From Oscillibacter sp. (GTDB lineage Bacteria; Bacillota; Clostridia; Oscillospirales; Oscillospiraceae), in contig VSMY01000004.1 in NCBI GenBank assembly GCA_009773995.1, forward strand, positions 1 through 37,395: a stretch of 37,395 nt of DNA. Direction: 5' to 3'. The notes below the pieces were generated by a model. It saw only the letters and a list, made by a program, of their open reading frames with translations, did not search any database and had not been told where the DNA came from. Position 1 is the first letter of the stretch. Every line of letters begins with the position of its first letter. Shown piece after piece: positions 29,097 to 37,347 of the stretch. Made by a program: the position numbers and the translations under genes.

Positions 29097-30591
29097 CTAA
29101 ACTACCTCCCCAAGCCGCTTTCATGATGTCCTCCTGGTTGAAATGCTTGCTGTCCCGGTCCACGGTGGCCATGACCCGGCCGCCCCGCATGACGACCACC
29201 CGGTCGCTCATGCCCAGGATCTCCGGCATTTCGGAGGAGATCATAATGACGCATTTTCCCGCCTTTACCAGGCTGTTCATAACATTGTAAACCTCGACCT
29301 TGGCTCCCACGTCGATGCCTCGGGTGGGCTCGTCGAAGATGTAGATGTCCGCCTCACTGTTGAGCCATTTTCCGATGACCACCTTCTGCTGGTTGCCGCC
29401 GGAGAGCTGGCCCACGATCTCGTCGATGGAGGGGGTCTTGATCCGCAGGGTCTGGATGTGCCCCTCGCCGGACTCCTGGATGCGCTTCTCGTCCAGGAAG
29501 AGGCCCGTGGTATACCGCTTCAGGCTGGAGAGCACCAGGTTCGTCCGAATGGACTCCTGGAGCACTAGGCCCTGGCCCTTCCGGTCCTCCGTCAAGAGGG
29601 CGATGCCCTCGGCGATGGCCTGTTTGGGGCTCTTGACGTTGACTTCTTTTCCCTTGATGTAGATTTTGCCGCCGTCGATGGGGTCCGCGCCGAAGACGGC
29701 CCGGACGGTCTCCGTCCGCCCCGCGCCCACCAGGCCGCTCATGCCCAAGATCTGGCCGCCGTAGGCTTCCAGGCTGACGTTTTTCAGTACGCCGCCGATG
29801 GAGAGGTTCTCAATCTTCAGCATGCACTCGCCCTTGGTCCCGAACTCCTTGGGGAACTGGTTCTCCAGGGTCCGGCCCACCATGGCGGTGATGAGGGAGT
29901 CGTTGTTCCAGTCGGCGATGTCCCGGGTCTCGATGAACTCGCCGTCCCGGATGACCGTCACCCGGTCGCAGAGCTCGAAGAGCTCCTCCAGCTTGTGGGA
30001 AACGAAGAGGATGCCCACGCCCCGGGCCTTCAGCTCCCGGCAGGTCTGCATCAGCTGCTTGACCTCTTTTTCGCCCAGGGAGGACGTGGGCTCGTCCATG
30101 ATGATCATTTTCGCGTCGATCAGAACGGCCTTGGCGATTTCGATCATCTGCTGGACGCCCATGCCGAAGGTGCCCGCGGCCTTCCGGGGGTCGATGTCCT
30201 GGCCCAGGGACTGCATGACCTCGGCGGCCTTTTTGTGCATGCCCTCATAGTCCAGGAGAAAGCCCTTCTTGGTCCATTTGTTGATAAAGATGTTGTCCGT
30301 GACGCTGAGGAGTTTTTCGATGTTCAGCTCCTGGTACACGCAGGCGATGCCCGCGGCGGCGGACTCGTTGGGGTTTTTGAAGACCTTCCGCTCTCCGTGG
30401 ACATAGATCTCGCCCTCGTCCGCCATGTGGACGCCGGTGAGGACCTTAATCAGCGTGGATTTGCCCGCGCCGTTCTCCCCGATCAGTCCGTGGATCTCGC
30501 CCGGCTTCACGGCCAGCTGCATGTTGTGCAGAGCCACGACGCCGGGGAACCGTTTGGTTACGTTTTTCAGCTCAACTACGTATTCGCCCAC
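29089..30591 (-). CDS. Sugar ABC transporter ATP-binding protein (RbsA/MglA type)
   Basis: A 500-residue cytosolic protein with two fused ABC domains. Domain 1 has Walker A GENGAGKST near 38, signature GVQQMIEIAKAV and Walker B MIIMDEPTSSL. Domain 2 (from about 250) has a degenerate Walker A GLVGAGRTE and signature LSGGNQQKVVIGKWL with Walker B IYIFDEPTRGID. This is the usual arrangement for ribose, galactose and inositol importers, where domain 2 is catalytically weak. It is separated from the binding-protein gene by a strong hairpin, which would make the ATPase less abundant than the binding protein. Confidence 0.94.
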   Translation of the reverse strand: MGEYVVELKNVTKRFPGVVALHNMQLAVKPGEIHGLIGENGAGKSTLIKVLTGVHMADEGEIYVHGERKVFKNPNESAAAGIACVYQELNIEKLLSVTDNIFINKWTKKGFLLDYEGMHKKAAEVMQSLGQDIDPRKAAGTFGMGVQQMIEIAKAVLIDAKMIIMDEPTSSLGEKEVKQLMQTCRELKARGVGILFVSHKLEELFELCDRVTVIRDGEFIETRDIADWNNDSLITAMVGRTLENQFPKEFGTKGECMLKIENLSIGGVLKNVSLEAYGGQILGMSGLVGAGRTETVRAVFGADPIDGGKIYIKGKEVNVKSPKQAIAEGIALLTEDRKGQGLVLQESIRTNLVLSSLKRYTTGLFLDEKRIQESGEGHIQTLRIKTPSIDEIVGQLSGGNQQKVVIGKWLNSEADIYIFDEPTRGIDVGAKVEVYNVMNSLVKAGKCVIMISSEMPEILGMSDRVVVMRGGRVMATVDRDSKHFNQEDIMKAAWGGSLDD

Positions 30592-30667
30592 CTAATCATC
30601 ACCTCATTCTCTTGGAAATCCGTGGTTTCGCAACACACTGGTTCTGGAAATATGTTACAGGGGGAAG

Positions 30668-30710
30668 AGAAAAGGGGCCCCGCTCCGGCGGAGCCGGAAC
30701 GGGGCCCCTT
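30668..30710 (-). terminator. Hairpin between binding-protein and ATPase genes
   Basis: An 11-bp outer stem (30672-30682 with 30700-30710) and a 6-bp inner stem (30684-30689 with 30693-30698), followed on the minus strand by TTTTCTCTT. It probably acts as a partial terminator or 3' stabiliser that favours binding-protein mRNA. Confidence 0.75.
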
Positions 30711-30741
30711 CCGCTCACTTCAAAAGGGATGTACGGCTCTA

Positions 30742-31788
30742 TTAGGCCAGGTAGCCCTGGAGCTGCTCCAGGCGGGCCTGGGCGGTGGAGGGATCGACGA
30801 TGCTGGCGCCGGCGTCGATGAACTCGTCCAGCTGCTCGCCCTGGAGGGCGCGGACCACGGCGTCCACGGAGTTGTAGCCCATGCTGTAGCCCTCCTGGCA
30901 GACGGACATGGTCTCTTCACCGGCCAGGATGGAGTTGCAGGCGGACTGGATGCCGTCGAAGCCCAGGAAGACGGTGTTCTTGTAGTTTTCGTTTCCGGAG
31001 GCGGCGGCGGCCCGGGCGGCGGCCATGGCCATGTCGTCATTGTTGGCGCAGATGACCGCGATTCCTTCGGGGTGGTTCTGGATGATGGCTTCCATGCAGG
31101 TCACGGCCTGGTCGGCCACGGCGTTGGCATACTGGGTCTCGTCGGAGAGGAAGGTTCCGCCGGCGGCCTCGATGCCGGCCTTGTAGCCCGCCATACGGGC
31201 CTCGTTGGTGGAGTCGCCCTGGACGCCCGCGATTTCAATGCATTTGATCTCGGTCCAGCCCCGCTCCTTGGCCAGCTTCGCGGCGGCCTCGCCGCCCAGC
31301 TTGCCCGCGGCCTCGTTGCCGGTGCCCACGAAGGACAGGACCTCGGGGGCGTCGATGTCGGTATCCACGGCTACGATGGGCTTGGTTTGTCCGTTGATCA
31401 TATTGGCCACCATGTCCGCCTGCAGGGGGGCGATGACATAGCCGTCGATGTCGCCGTTGTTCATGTCGGTTTCGATCATGTTCAGCTGCTCATCATAGGC
31501 CGTTTCGGAGGTGGCTCCCTTGACCGTCACGGTCACATTAGGATGGTCCTTCTGATAGGCGTTGGCTCCGGCCACCACATAGCCCCAGTACTCGGAGGCG
31601 GTGGTCTTCAGGATCACGGAGATGTTGTAGCTCTCGTCGCCGCCGCCGGAGGAGCCGGAGTCGGCGGGCTGGGACTGCTGCTGTCCGCCGTCCGCGGCGG
31701 AGGAGTCGGCGGGCTTGTCGCCGCCGCCGCAGGCGGCCAGGGACAGGGCCATGGCAAGGGTGAGGATCAGCGCAAGAAACTTCTTCAT
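30742..31788 (-). CDS. Sugar ABC transporter substrate-binding lipoprotein
   Basis: A 348-residue lipoprotein with a signal peptide ending in lipobox LAAC (Cys20), a Ser/Gly/Gln linker (22-50) and a type I periplasmic-binding fold of the RbsB class. Recognisable are VILKTTASEYWGYVVAGANAY at the start, DIDGYVIAPLQADMVANMI, KPIVAVDTDIDAPEV, and VICANNDDMAMAAARAA with the FLGFDGIQSA strand. It captures the substrate outside the membrane for the importer encoded downstream. The specificity (inositol or another polyol) is inferred only from the dehydrogenase neighbour. ATG 31788 has AAAGGAG upstream; the frame before it is leader sequence. Confidence 0.93.
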   Translation of the reverse strand: MKKFLALILTLAMALSLAACGGGDKPADSSAADGGQQQSQPADSGSSGGGDESYNISVILKTTASEYWGYVVAGANAYQKDHPNVTVTVKGATSETAYDEQLNMIETDMNNGDIDGYVIAPLQADMVANMINGQTKPIVAVDTDIDAPEVLSFVGTGNEAAGKLGGEAAAKLAKERGWTEIKCIEIAGVQGDSTNEARMAGYKAGIEAAGGTFLSDETQYANAVADQAVTCMEAIIQNHPEGIAVICANNDDMAMAAARAAAASGNENYKNTVFLGFDGIQSACNSILAGEETMSVCQEGYSMGYNSVDAVVRALQGEQLDEFIDAGASIVDPSTAQARLEQLQGYLA

Positions 31789-31944
31789 ACTTCTTTTCTC
31801 CTTTTCAAATAGTTTCCCGGAAACGTGCGGCGCCTCCTCAAAAGCTTCTAACTCCCCGCGCTTTTTAAGCGCGGGGAAAGGGAGTACTCCCTTTCCAAAA
31901 TCCCCTGAAGAAACGGCCGTCATGCCTCCGGCAAATACGTCCGT
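31789..31944 (-). promoter_or_regulatory. Structured leader of the binding-protein gene
   Basis: A leader of about 150 nt with two adjacent perfect inverted repeats: CCCCGCGCTT/AAGCGCGGGG (31854-31863 with 31867-31876) and the 18-bp palindrome AAAGGGAGTACTCCCTTT (31877-31894). I do not recognise a known riboswitch. From 31975 to 32107, up to the recQ stop codon, I see nothing definite. Confidence 0.6.
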
Positions 31945-31974
31945 ATTTTAGCATAAGCATCCGCCGCCAGTCAA
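31945..31974 (-). promoter_or_regulatory. Promoter of the sugar ABC operon
   Basis: On the minus strand TTGACT (31974-31969) and TAAAAT (31950-31945) are 18 bp apart. Confidence 0.7.
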
Positions 31975-32107
31975 GAAGAGTATACCATATTTGTACAGTT
32001 CCGAAGAAATAGAAGAGCATTTTTGTGGATAGTATCTAAGGGGCAAAAACGATTTTTTTCCAAAAATACCCAACTTTTCGACAATGGCCGTGTCTCGCGG
32101 GAATGGG

Positions 32108-33946
32108 TTATCCCCCTACCCCCGCCCGCCAGTCCCGGATGGCCTGGAGAAAGGCCTCTCCATAGCGCTCCGCCTTGACCCGGCCCACGCCGGAGACCTG
32201 TAAAAACTCCTCCATGTCCAGGGGCCGGAGGGCCGCCATATCCGCCAGGGCGGCGTTGGAGAAGACGACGTAGGCGGGGACTCCCGCCTCCTGGGCCAGA
32301 CGGAAGCGGAGGGCCTTCAGCGCCGAGAGCAGGCTGTCGTCCGCCTCCCGGGAAATGGACGCCGAGGCCCGCTGGGCCCCAGCCGGAGGCGCCTCCCTCT
32401 CGGGGGCCCGCTCCCGAAGAAGGACCCGCCGTCCCCGGAAGAGCACGTCCCCCGCCCGGGACGTCAGCCGGAGGACGGGATACTCCTCCCCGTCGGCGCG
32501 GAGATAGCCCTCCTCCAGCAAAAAGTCGATGTACCGCCGGACGCGCTCCTGGTCCACACCCTTTAGGGCCCCGTAAGTGGGAAGCTGGTCCAGACCCAGC
32601 TGGAGGGTCCGTTTGTCCCGGCTGCCCCGGAGGAGCTTGATAATGGCGGCGGCCCCCAGGCCGTAGGCACAGCGCTTTTCCACACGGGCCACGGCGGAGA
32701 GAATTTTCTGGGCCTCCACGGTGACGTCCCGTTCCACAAAGTCCCCGGCGCAGCTGCCGCAGTTCCCGCAGCGCCCGCCGTGGATCTCCCCGAAGTAGTC
32801 CAGAAGCTCCGCCCGGAGGCAGCCGGTGGTCTTGCAGTAGCGCACCATCCGGTCCAAACGGCTGAGGTCCCGGCGGAGGCGGTCCGGATCGCCCTCCTGA
32901 GCCTCCTGGGAGTGGGTGATGAGATATTTGGCGGTCTGCACGTCCCCAGGGGCGTAGAGCAGCACGCAGCGGGCGGGGCTGCCGTCACGGCCCGCCCGGC
33001 CCGCCTCCTGGTAGTAGCTCTCCAGGTCCTTGGGCATGTTGTAATGGACCACAAAGCCCACGTTGGATTTGTCGATCCCCATGCCGAAGGCGTTGGTGGC
33101 CACCATGATTCGGGCCTGGTCGTAAACGAAGCCCTCCTGGCTTTGGCGGCGGCCGCTGTCCTCCATGCCGGCGTGATACCGGGCGGCGGGGACGCCTTGG
33201 GCCAGCAGGGAGGCGTATACCGCGTCCACGGTCTTCCGGGTGGTGCAGTAGACGATGCCGCTCTGCTCCGGCCGCTCCGCCAGGAAGCGGCTGAGCCAGA
33301 GGTCCTTGTCCCTGGGGCGGACCACCTCGAAGAAAAGGTTTGGCCGGTCGAAGCCCGTGGTGACCCGCAGGGGGTCCCGGAGCTCCAGCAGGGTCTCGAT
33401 GTCCCGGCGCACCGCCGCCGTGGCGGTGGCGGTGAAGGCCCCCACGGGAGGCCGGACGGGCAGGGCGCGCACCAGCTCCGCAATCTCCAGATAGCTGGGC
33501 CGGAAATCCTGGCCCCACTGGGAGACGCAGTGGGCCTCGTCCACGGCCACCAGGGAGACGGGCAGTTCTTCCAGCAGGCGGCGGAAGCCCTCGGCCTGGA
33601 GACGCTCCGGGGCGATGTACAGGAGCTTGCAGTCCCCCCTCCGAACCCGGCGGTACACCTCCCGGTATTCCTCCAGGTCCAGGGAGGAGTTGATGTATGC
33701 GGCGGGAACGCCCGCCTGGGCCAAGGCGGCCACCTGGTCCTTCATCAGCGAGATGAGGGGGGAGATCACCAGGGTCAGCCCCGGCAGCAGCAGGGCGGGG
33801 AGCTGGTAGCAGACGGACTTTCCCGCTCCGGTGGGCATGACGCCCAGGGCGTCCCGGCCCGAGAGCAGGGCGTCCACCAAAGGCTCCTGGCCGGGGCGGA
33901 AGCCGCTGTGGCCAAAATACTGTTTCAAAAGGGTCAGCTTGTCCAT
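32108..33946 (-). CDS. recQ: ATP-dependent DNA helicase RecQ
   Basis: A 612-residue 3'-5' superfamily 2 helicase for recombination and fork repair. Walker A MPTGAGKSVCYQLPAL near 37-52, DEAH box VDEAHCVSQWGQDFRP near 135, motif VI QEAGRAGRDGSPA near 320, zinc-binding cysteines (YCKTTGCLR...RCGNCGSC near 372-402), a winged-helix RQC domain, and a C-terminal HRDC domain (LRFRLAQEAGVPAYVVFSNA near 545). The full family architecture is present. Its ATG 33946 overlaps the end of the methyltransferase gene by 13 bp, so the two are co-transcribed from the promoter at 34772-34800. Confidence 0.96.
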   Translation of the reverse strand: MDKLTLLKQYFGHSGFRPGQEPLVDALLSGRDALGVMPTGAGKSVCYQLPALLLPGLTLVISPLISLMKDQVAALAQAGVPAAYINSSLDLEEYREVYRRVRRGDCKLLYIAPERLQAEGFRRLLEELPVSLVAVDEAHCVSQWGQDFRPSYLEIAELVRALPVRPPVGAFTATATAAVRRDIETLLELRDPLRVTTGFDRPNLFFEVVRPRDKDLWLSRFLAERPEQSGIVYCTTRKTVDAVYASLLAQGVPAARYHAGMEDSGRRQSQEGFVYDQARIMVATNAFGMGIDKSNVGFVVHYNMPKDLESYYQEAGRAGRDGSPARCVLLYAPGDVQTAKYLITHSQEAQEGDPDRLRRDLSRLDRMVRYCKTTGCLRAELLDYFGEIHGGRCGNCGSCAGDFVERDVTVEAQKILSAVARVEKRCAYGLGAAAIIKLLRGSRDKRTLQLGLDQLPTYGALKGVDQERVRRYIDFLLEEGYLRADGEEYPVLRLTSRAGDVLFRGRRVLLRERAPEREAPPAGAQRASASISREADDSLLSALKALRFRLAQEAGVPAYVVFSNAALADMAALRPLDMEEFLQVSGVGRVKAERYGEAFLQAIRDWRAGVGG

Positions 33947-34725
33947 GGGCCGGGCCTCCTGCGTCCTTCCTTTTTCGCGATGAGCAGATAGCGGTGAATG
34001 GTCCCCCGGACCGCTCCCTCCGCCTCGATCTCCTCCTGCATGGCGCAGAGGCGGTCAAAACAGCGGTCCACAGAGAAGCCCGGAAACTCCCACTCGATGA
34101 CCCGCGCGAACCAGACGAAGGCCCCCACGTCGTAAAAGAAGATGGGCCGGAATGCCTCCTCGCCCCGGAGGATCTGGAAGCCCGCCGCCTCGAAGGCCGC
34201 CCGCTGTTCCCGGAGGTTCTTGTGGGGAAAGGGCTTGGGCGTTCCAGGCAGCACCCGCTCCACCAGGTCCCGCTCATTGTCCTCCCCCACCTGCTCCGTG
34301 AGGAAGACGCCGCCGGGCTTCAAAAGGCGGAACAGCTCGGCGGGGTCGAAGGCCCCGTGGCGGTTGAGGATGATATCAAAGGCTTCGCCGGGGAAGGGGA
34401 CCGCCGAGGGGTCCGCGCACTCCCGGAAGTCGACGCCCAGGGGCGTGAGGACCTCCCGGCAGAGCTTCACGTTGGGGGGCCAGCCCTCCGTGGCGGCGGT
34501 CCTGTCCGCCGGGTGCCCCAGGGAGCGCAGGAACTCGCCGCCCCCGGTGTCGCAGTCCAGCAGGTCCATGTCCTCCCGCAGGTATTCCCGGACCAGCTCC
34601 CGGTAGTTCCAGGGCAGGTCCCGCTCCTCCTCAAACCGGCCCTGGATGTGGGAGAAATCCCAGCCTTGGATGTGGGCCCGGGCCTCCTCTTCCTTCCAGG
34701 CGGCTCTCCATTTCGAGCGGTCCAT
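33934..34725 (-). CDS. Class I SAM-dependent methyltransferase
   Basis: A 263-residue protein. A helical N-terminus (MDRSKWRAAWKEEEARAH) precedes the SAM-binding core: motif I LLDCDTGGGEFLRSLG near 54-69, acidic strand ATEGWPPNV, motif IV FDIILNRHGAFDP near 116, and LLKPGGVFLTEQVG, the post-motif common in small-molecule methyltransferases. It resembles Clostridial UbiE/RlmA-like proteins, but the substrate is unknown. The start 34725 has AAAGGGGG upstream at about 9 bases. It is the first gene of a two-gene unit with recQ. Confidence 0.88.
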   Translation of the reverse strand: MDRSKWRAAWKEEEARAHIQGWDFSHIQGRFEEERDLPWNYRELVREYLREDMDLLDCDTGGGEFLRSLGHPADRTAATEGWPPNVKLCREVLTPLGVDFRECADPSAVPFPGEAFDIILNRHGAFDPAELFRLLKPGGVFLTEQVGEDNERDLVERVLPGTPKPFPHKNLREQRAAFEAAGFQILRGEEAFRPIFFYDVGAFVWFARVIEWEFPGFSVDRCFDRLCAMQEEIEAEGAVRGTIHRYLLIAKKEGRRRPGPWTS

Positions 34726-34771
34726 GAATCCGCCCCCTTTCCGCGAAATGCGGCGGTGTTCGCCGCTTTTG

Positions 34772-34800
34772 ATTTTATCACGGAGGCCCCGGCGATGCAA
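34772..34800 (-). promoter_or_regulatory. Promoter of the methyltransferase-recQ operon
   Basis: On the minus strand TTGCAT (34800-34795) and TAAAAT (34777-34772) are 17 bp apart. A GCGGCG/CGCCGC hairpin lies in the leader. Confidence 0.7.
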
Positions 34801-34816
34801 GAAGGGAAACCGCCCC

Positions 34817-34845
34817 TTGACTTCCCCCGGCCCCCGCTGTAAAAT
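34817..34845 (+). promoter_or_regulatory. Promoter of the znuCB operon
   Basis: TTGACT (34817-34822), 17-bp spacer and TAAAAT (34840-34845). It is divergent from the methyltransferase promoter with 16 bp between the -35 boxes. I see no clear Zur/Fur box. Confidence 0.72.
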
Positions 34846-34881
34846 GGCGGCAATTGACAAGTGCGAGCAGGGAGGCGCGTG

Positions 34882-35595
34882 ATGGAACACAGCGATTTGA
34901 TTGTCTGCCGGGACCTGTCCCTGGGCTACGAGGGCCAGAGGGTCCTGAACCACTTAAATCTCCGGGTCCGGAGCGGGGATTATCTCTGCGTCGTGGGGGA
35001 CAACGGCTCCGGGAAGTCCACCCTGCTCCGGGGGCTCCTGGGGCTGCTGCCGCCCCTGGCGGGGAGCATTGCGCGGGCGGCGGAGCTGGAGCGGGGGGCC
35101 GTGGGCTACCTCCCCCAGCAGACCAGGGCCCAGAGGGACTTTCCCGCCACGGTGGAAGAGGTGGTCCTCTCCGGCTGCCTGAATCAGAAGGGGCTGCGGT
35201 TTTTCTACACCGCCGCCCAGCGGTCTCAGGCGCTGATGAACCTGGGGAAGCTGGGGGTGCTGGAGCTCCGGGGCAAGAGCTACCGGGACCTCTCCGGGGG
35301 CCAGCAGCAGCGGGTCCTCCTGGCACGGGCCCTGTGCGCCGCCAGCCGCCTGCTCATTCTGGACGAGCCCGTCACCGGCCTGGACCCCGCCGCCGCCCAG
35401 GACCTTTACAAGACGCTGAACTATTTAAATAAGAAGGAGGGCATGGCCGTGGTCATGGTGACCCACGACCTCCGCCCCGCCCTCCGGGACGCGGGGACGG
35501 TGCTCCACATCGGCCACGGCGGGATCTTCCTGGGAACGCCGGAGGAGTATCTGGCCTCCCCCTGGGGGAAGCGTTTCAAGGAGGCGGCGGAATGA
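34882..35595 (+). CDS. znuC: Metal ABC transporter ATP-binding protein (ZnuC/MntB type)
   Basis: A 237-residue ATPase of the zinc/manganese ABC family. Walker A GDNGSGKST near 38-46, Q-loop LPQQTRAQRDFPATVEEVV, signature LSGGQQQRVLLARAL near 140, Walker B LLILDEPVTGLDP near 160, and switch His in MVTHDLR. It powers import through the adjacent permease. ATG 34882 follows AGGGAGG; the start at 34861 has no ribosome binding site. It overlaps the permease gene by ATGA. No substrate-binding lipoprotein gene is adjacent, so it must be elsewhere. Zinc rather than manganese is a guess from family resemblance. Confidence 0.92.
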   Translation: MEHSDLIVCRDLSLGYEGQRVLNHLNLRVRSGDYLCVVGDNGSGKSTLLRGLLGLLPPLAGSIARAAELERGAVGYLPQQTRAQRDFPATVEEVVLSGCLNQKGLRFFYTAAQRSQALMNLGKLGVLELRGKSYRDLSGGQQQRVLLARALCAASRLLILDEPVTGLDPAAAQDLYKTLNYLNKKEGMAVVMVTHDLRPALRDAGTVLHIGHGGIFLGTPEEYLASPWGKRFKEAAE

Positions 35596-36413
35596 GCTTA
35601 TTGGACATGTTCTCCTTCCCCTTTATTCAGCGGGCCCTCGTCGCCGGGGTGCTGGTGAGCCTGTGCGCCGCCCTGCTGGGGGTGCCCCTGGTGCTGAAGC
35701 GGTACTCCATGATCGGCGACGGCCTGAGCCATGTGTCCTTCGGGGCCCTGGCCATGGCGGTGGCCCTGGGGTTCACGCCGCTGTATTTCTCTATCCCCGT
35801 AGTCATCGCCGCGGCCTTCCTTCTCCTCCGGGTGGCGGACAGCCCCCGGTGGAACAGCGACGCGGCCATCGCCGTGGTCAGCGCCTCCTCCCTGGCCCTG
35901 GGGGTGCTGGTGATTTCCAAAACCTCCGGCATGACCACGGACGTGGACAACTACATGTTCGGCAGCGTCCTGGCCATGAGCAGGGCGGACGTTGGGCTGT
36001 CGGTGGTCCTCTGCGCCGCGGTGCTGGCGCTGTTTGTCCTGTTCTACCACCGGATTTTCGCCGTCACCTTCGACGAGAGCTTCTCCCGTGCCACAGGGAT
36101 GCGGGTGGAGCGGTACAACGCCCTCCTGGCCATCCTGACGGCGCTGACCATCGTCCTGGGGATGCGGATGATGGGGGCCATGCTGATTTCCTCCCTGGTG
36201 ATTTTCCCGGCGCTGACGGCTATGCGGCTGTTCCGGAGCTTCCTTGGGGTGACCCTCTGCGCCGCCGTCACGTCGGTGGGCTGCTTCTGCGCGGGGCTGA
36301 CGGTGTCGTTCGCCTGGTCCACGCCGGTGGGGGCCACGGTGGTGGCGGCAAACCTGGCGCTGTTCCTCCTGGCCTGCGGCTTCGCAGCCCTCCGGAGGCG
36401 GCGGAGCCGGTAA
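35592..36413 (+). CDS. znuB: Metal ABC transporter permease (ZnuB type)
   Basis: A 273-residue integral membrane protein of the ABC-3 family with about eight helices. Typical are the N-terminal FSFPFIQRALVAGVLVSL, VLKRYSMIGDGLSHVSFGALA near 34-54, and GMRMMGAMLISSLVIFPALTAM near 195-216, the metal-path region of the ABC-3 fold. It forms the channel for zinc or manganese import. It ends with a basic RRRRSR tail. Confidence 0.93.
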   Translation: MSLLDMFSFPFIQRALVAGVLVSLCAALLGVPLVLKRYSMIGDGLSHVSFGALAMAVALGFTPLYFSIPVVIAAAFLLLRVADSPRWNSDAAIAVVSASSLALGVLVISKTSGMTTDVDNYMFGSVLAMSRADVGLSVVLCAAVLALFVLFYHRIFAVTFDESFSRATGMRVERYNALLAILTALTIVLGMRMMGAMLISSLVIFPALTAMRLFRSFLGVTLCAAVTSVGCFCAGLTVSFAWSTPVGATVVAANLALFLLACGFAALRRRRSR

Positions 36414-36452
36414 AAAAACGGTGAAAATCAAGGGTGGAACGGAAACTTTTCC

Positions 36453-36480
36453 TTGACATTTCCCCAAATTCCGATATAAT
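36453..36480 (+). promoter_or_regulatory. Promoter of the rpsF-ssb operon
   Basis: TTGACA (36453-36458), 16-bp spacer and TATAAT (36475-36480). A leader of about 70 nt follows with a small CTCAT/ATGAG hairpin (36514-36518 with 36525-36529). I could not recognise the known S6:S18 leader motif in it. Confidence 0.85.
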
Positions 36481-36557
36481 AAATAGGCTTGCAGTCGCAG
36501 GCATATCCTTGCTCTCATCGGAGTATGAGGGCCATTTGTCCAAAAGGAGGTGCAAAC

Positions 36558-36854
36558 ATGGCAAAGGTTACTGCCAATTACGAGGTCGTGTATATCATCG
36601 ACCCTGCACAGGGGGAAGAGAACATCGCCGCCCTGGTGGCCAAGTTCAAGACCCTGGCTGAGCAGAACGGTTCCGCCGTCGAGGTAGAGGAGTGGGGCGC
36701 CCGGCGTCTCGCCTATCCCATCGACTACAAAAACGACGGCTATTACGTGCTGATGAGCTTCACCAGCGAGCCGTCCTTCCCCAAGGAGCTGGACCGCGTT
36801 CTCGGGATCACCGACGGCATCATGCGTTCCCTGATCGTCTGCAAGGGCGAGTGA
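36558..36854 (+). CDS. rpsF: 30S ribosomal protein S6
   Basis: A 98-residue small-subunit protein that pairs with S18 on the platform of the ribosome. The ferredoxin-like S6 pattern is clear: YEVVYIIDPAQGEENIAALV near 8-27, EEWGARRLAYPIDYKNDGYYVLM near 44-66, and ELDRVLGITDGIMRSLIV near 77-94. AAAAGGAGGTG lies at ideal spacing. It is followed by ssb 13 bp later and, by the usual gene order, rpsR beyond the window edge. Confidence 0.97.
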   Translation: MAKVTANYEVVYIIDPAQGEENIAALVAKFKTLAEQNGSAVEVEEWGARRLAYPIDYKNDGYYVLMSFTSEPSFPKELDRVLGITDGIMRSLIVCKGE

Positions 36855-36867
36855 GGAGGAACCCCGC

Positions 36868-37338
36868 ATGCTGAACAAGATCATTCTCATGGGCCGTCTG
36901 ACCCGTGACCCCGAACTGCGCCGCACCCAGAGCGGCACCGCCGTCACGTCCTTCTCCATCGCCTGCGACCGGGATTTCAAGTCTCAGAGCGGCGAGAAGG
37001 AAACGGACTTCATCGACGTGGTTGCCTGGCGGAACACGGCGGAATTTGTCAGCAAGTACTTCGCTAAGGGCCGCATGGCCGTTGTGGAGGGCCGGCTGCA
37101 GATCCGCGACTGGACCGATCGGGAGGGCGGCAAGCGCCGCAGCGCCGAGGTTGTGGCGGACAACGTCTACTTCGGGGACTCCAAGCGGGACAGCGGCGGA
37201 GAGTACGGCGGCTCCTCTTACGGAGCGCCCCCCGCCTACGGCGCACCCGCCGCATCCGGCAGGGCCCCTGCCTCCGGCTTTGGAGGAGGGTCTGATTTCG
37301 CCGAGATCGGCGAGGAGGACGGCGAGCTGCCGTTTTGA
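36868..37338 (+). CDS. ssb: Single-stranded DNA-binding protein
   Basis: A 156-residue SSB. The OB fold (1-108) begins MLNKIILMGRLTRDPELR and includes FVSKYFAKGRMAVVEGRLQ. A Gly/Ala/Ser/Pro/Tyr-rich flexible linker spans 113-145. The conserved acidic tip EEDGELPF recruits repair and replication partners. It binds single-stranded DNA as a tetramer in the cytosol. The location between rpsF and the expected rpsR is the classic Firmicutes arrangement. Confidence 0.97.
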   Translation: MLNKIILMGRLTRDPELRRTQSGTAVTSFSIACDRDFKSQSGEKETDFIDVVAWRNTAEFVSKYFAKGRMAVVEGRLQIRDWTDREGGKRRSAEVVADNVYFGDSKRDSGGEYGGSSYGAPPAYGAPAASGRAPASGFGGGSDFAEIGEEDGELPF

Positions 37339-37347
37339 ATTTGATGG

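Noticed and set aside
29995..31812. Plus-strand open frame of 605 codons opposite the ABC transporter genes
   Set aside because: It spans the gap and two clearly real minus-strand genes, has biased composition and no recognisable motif.
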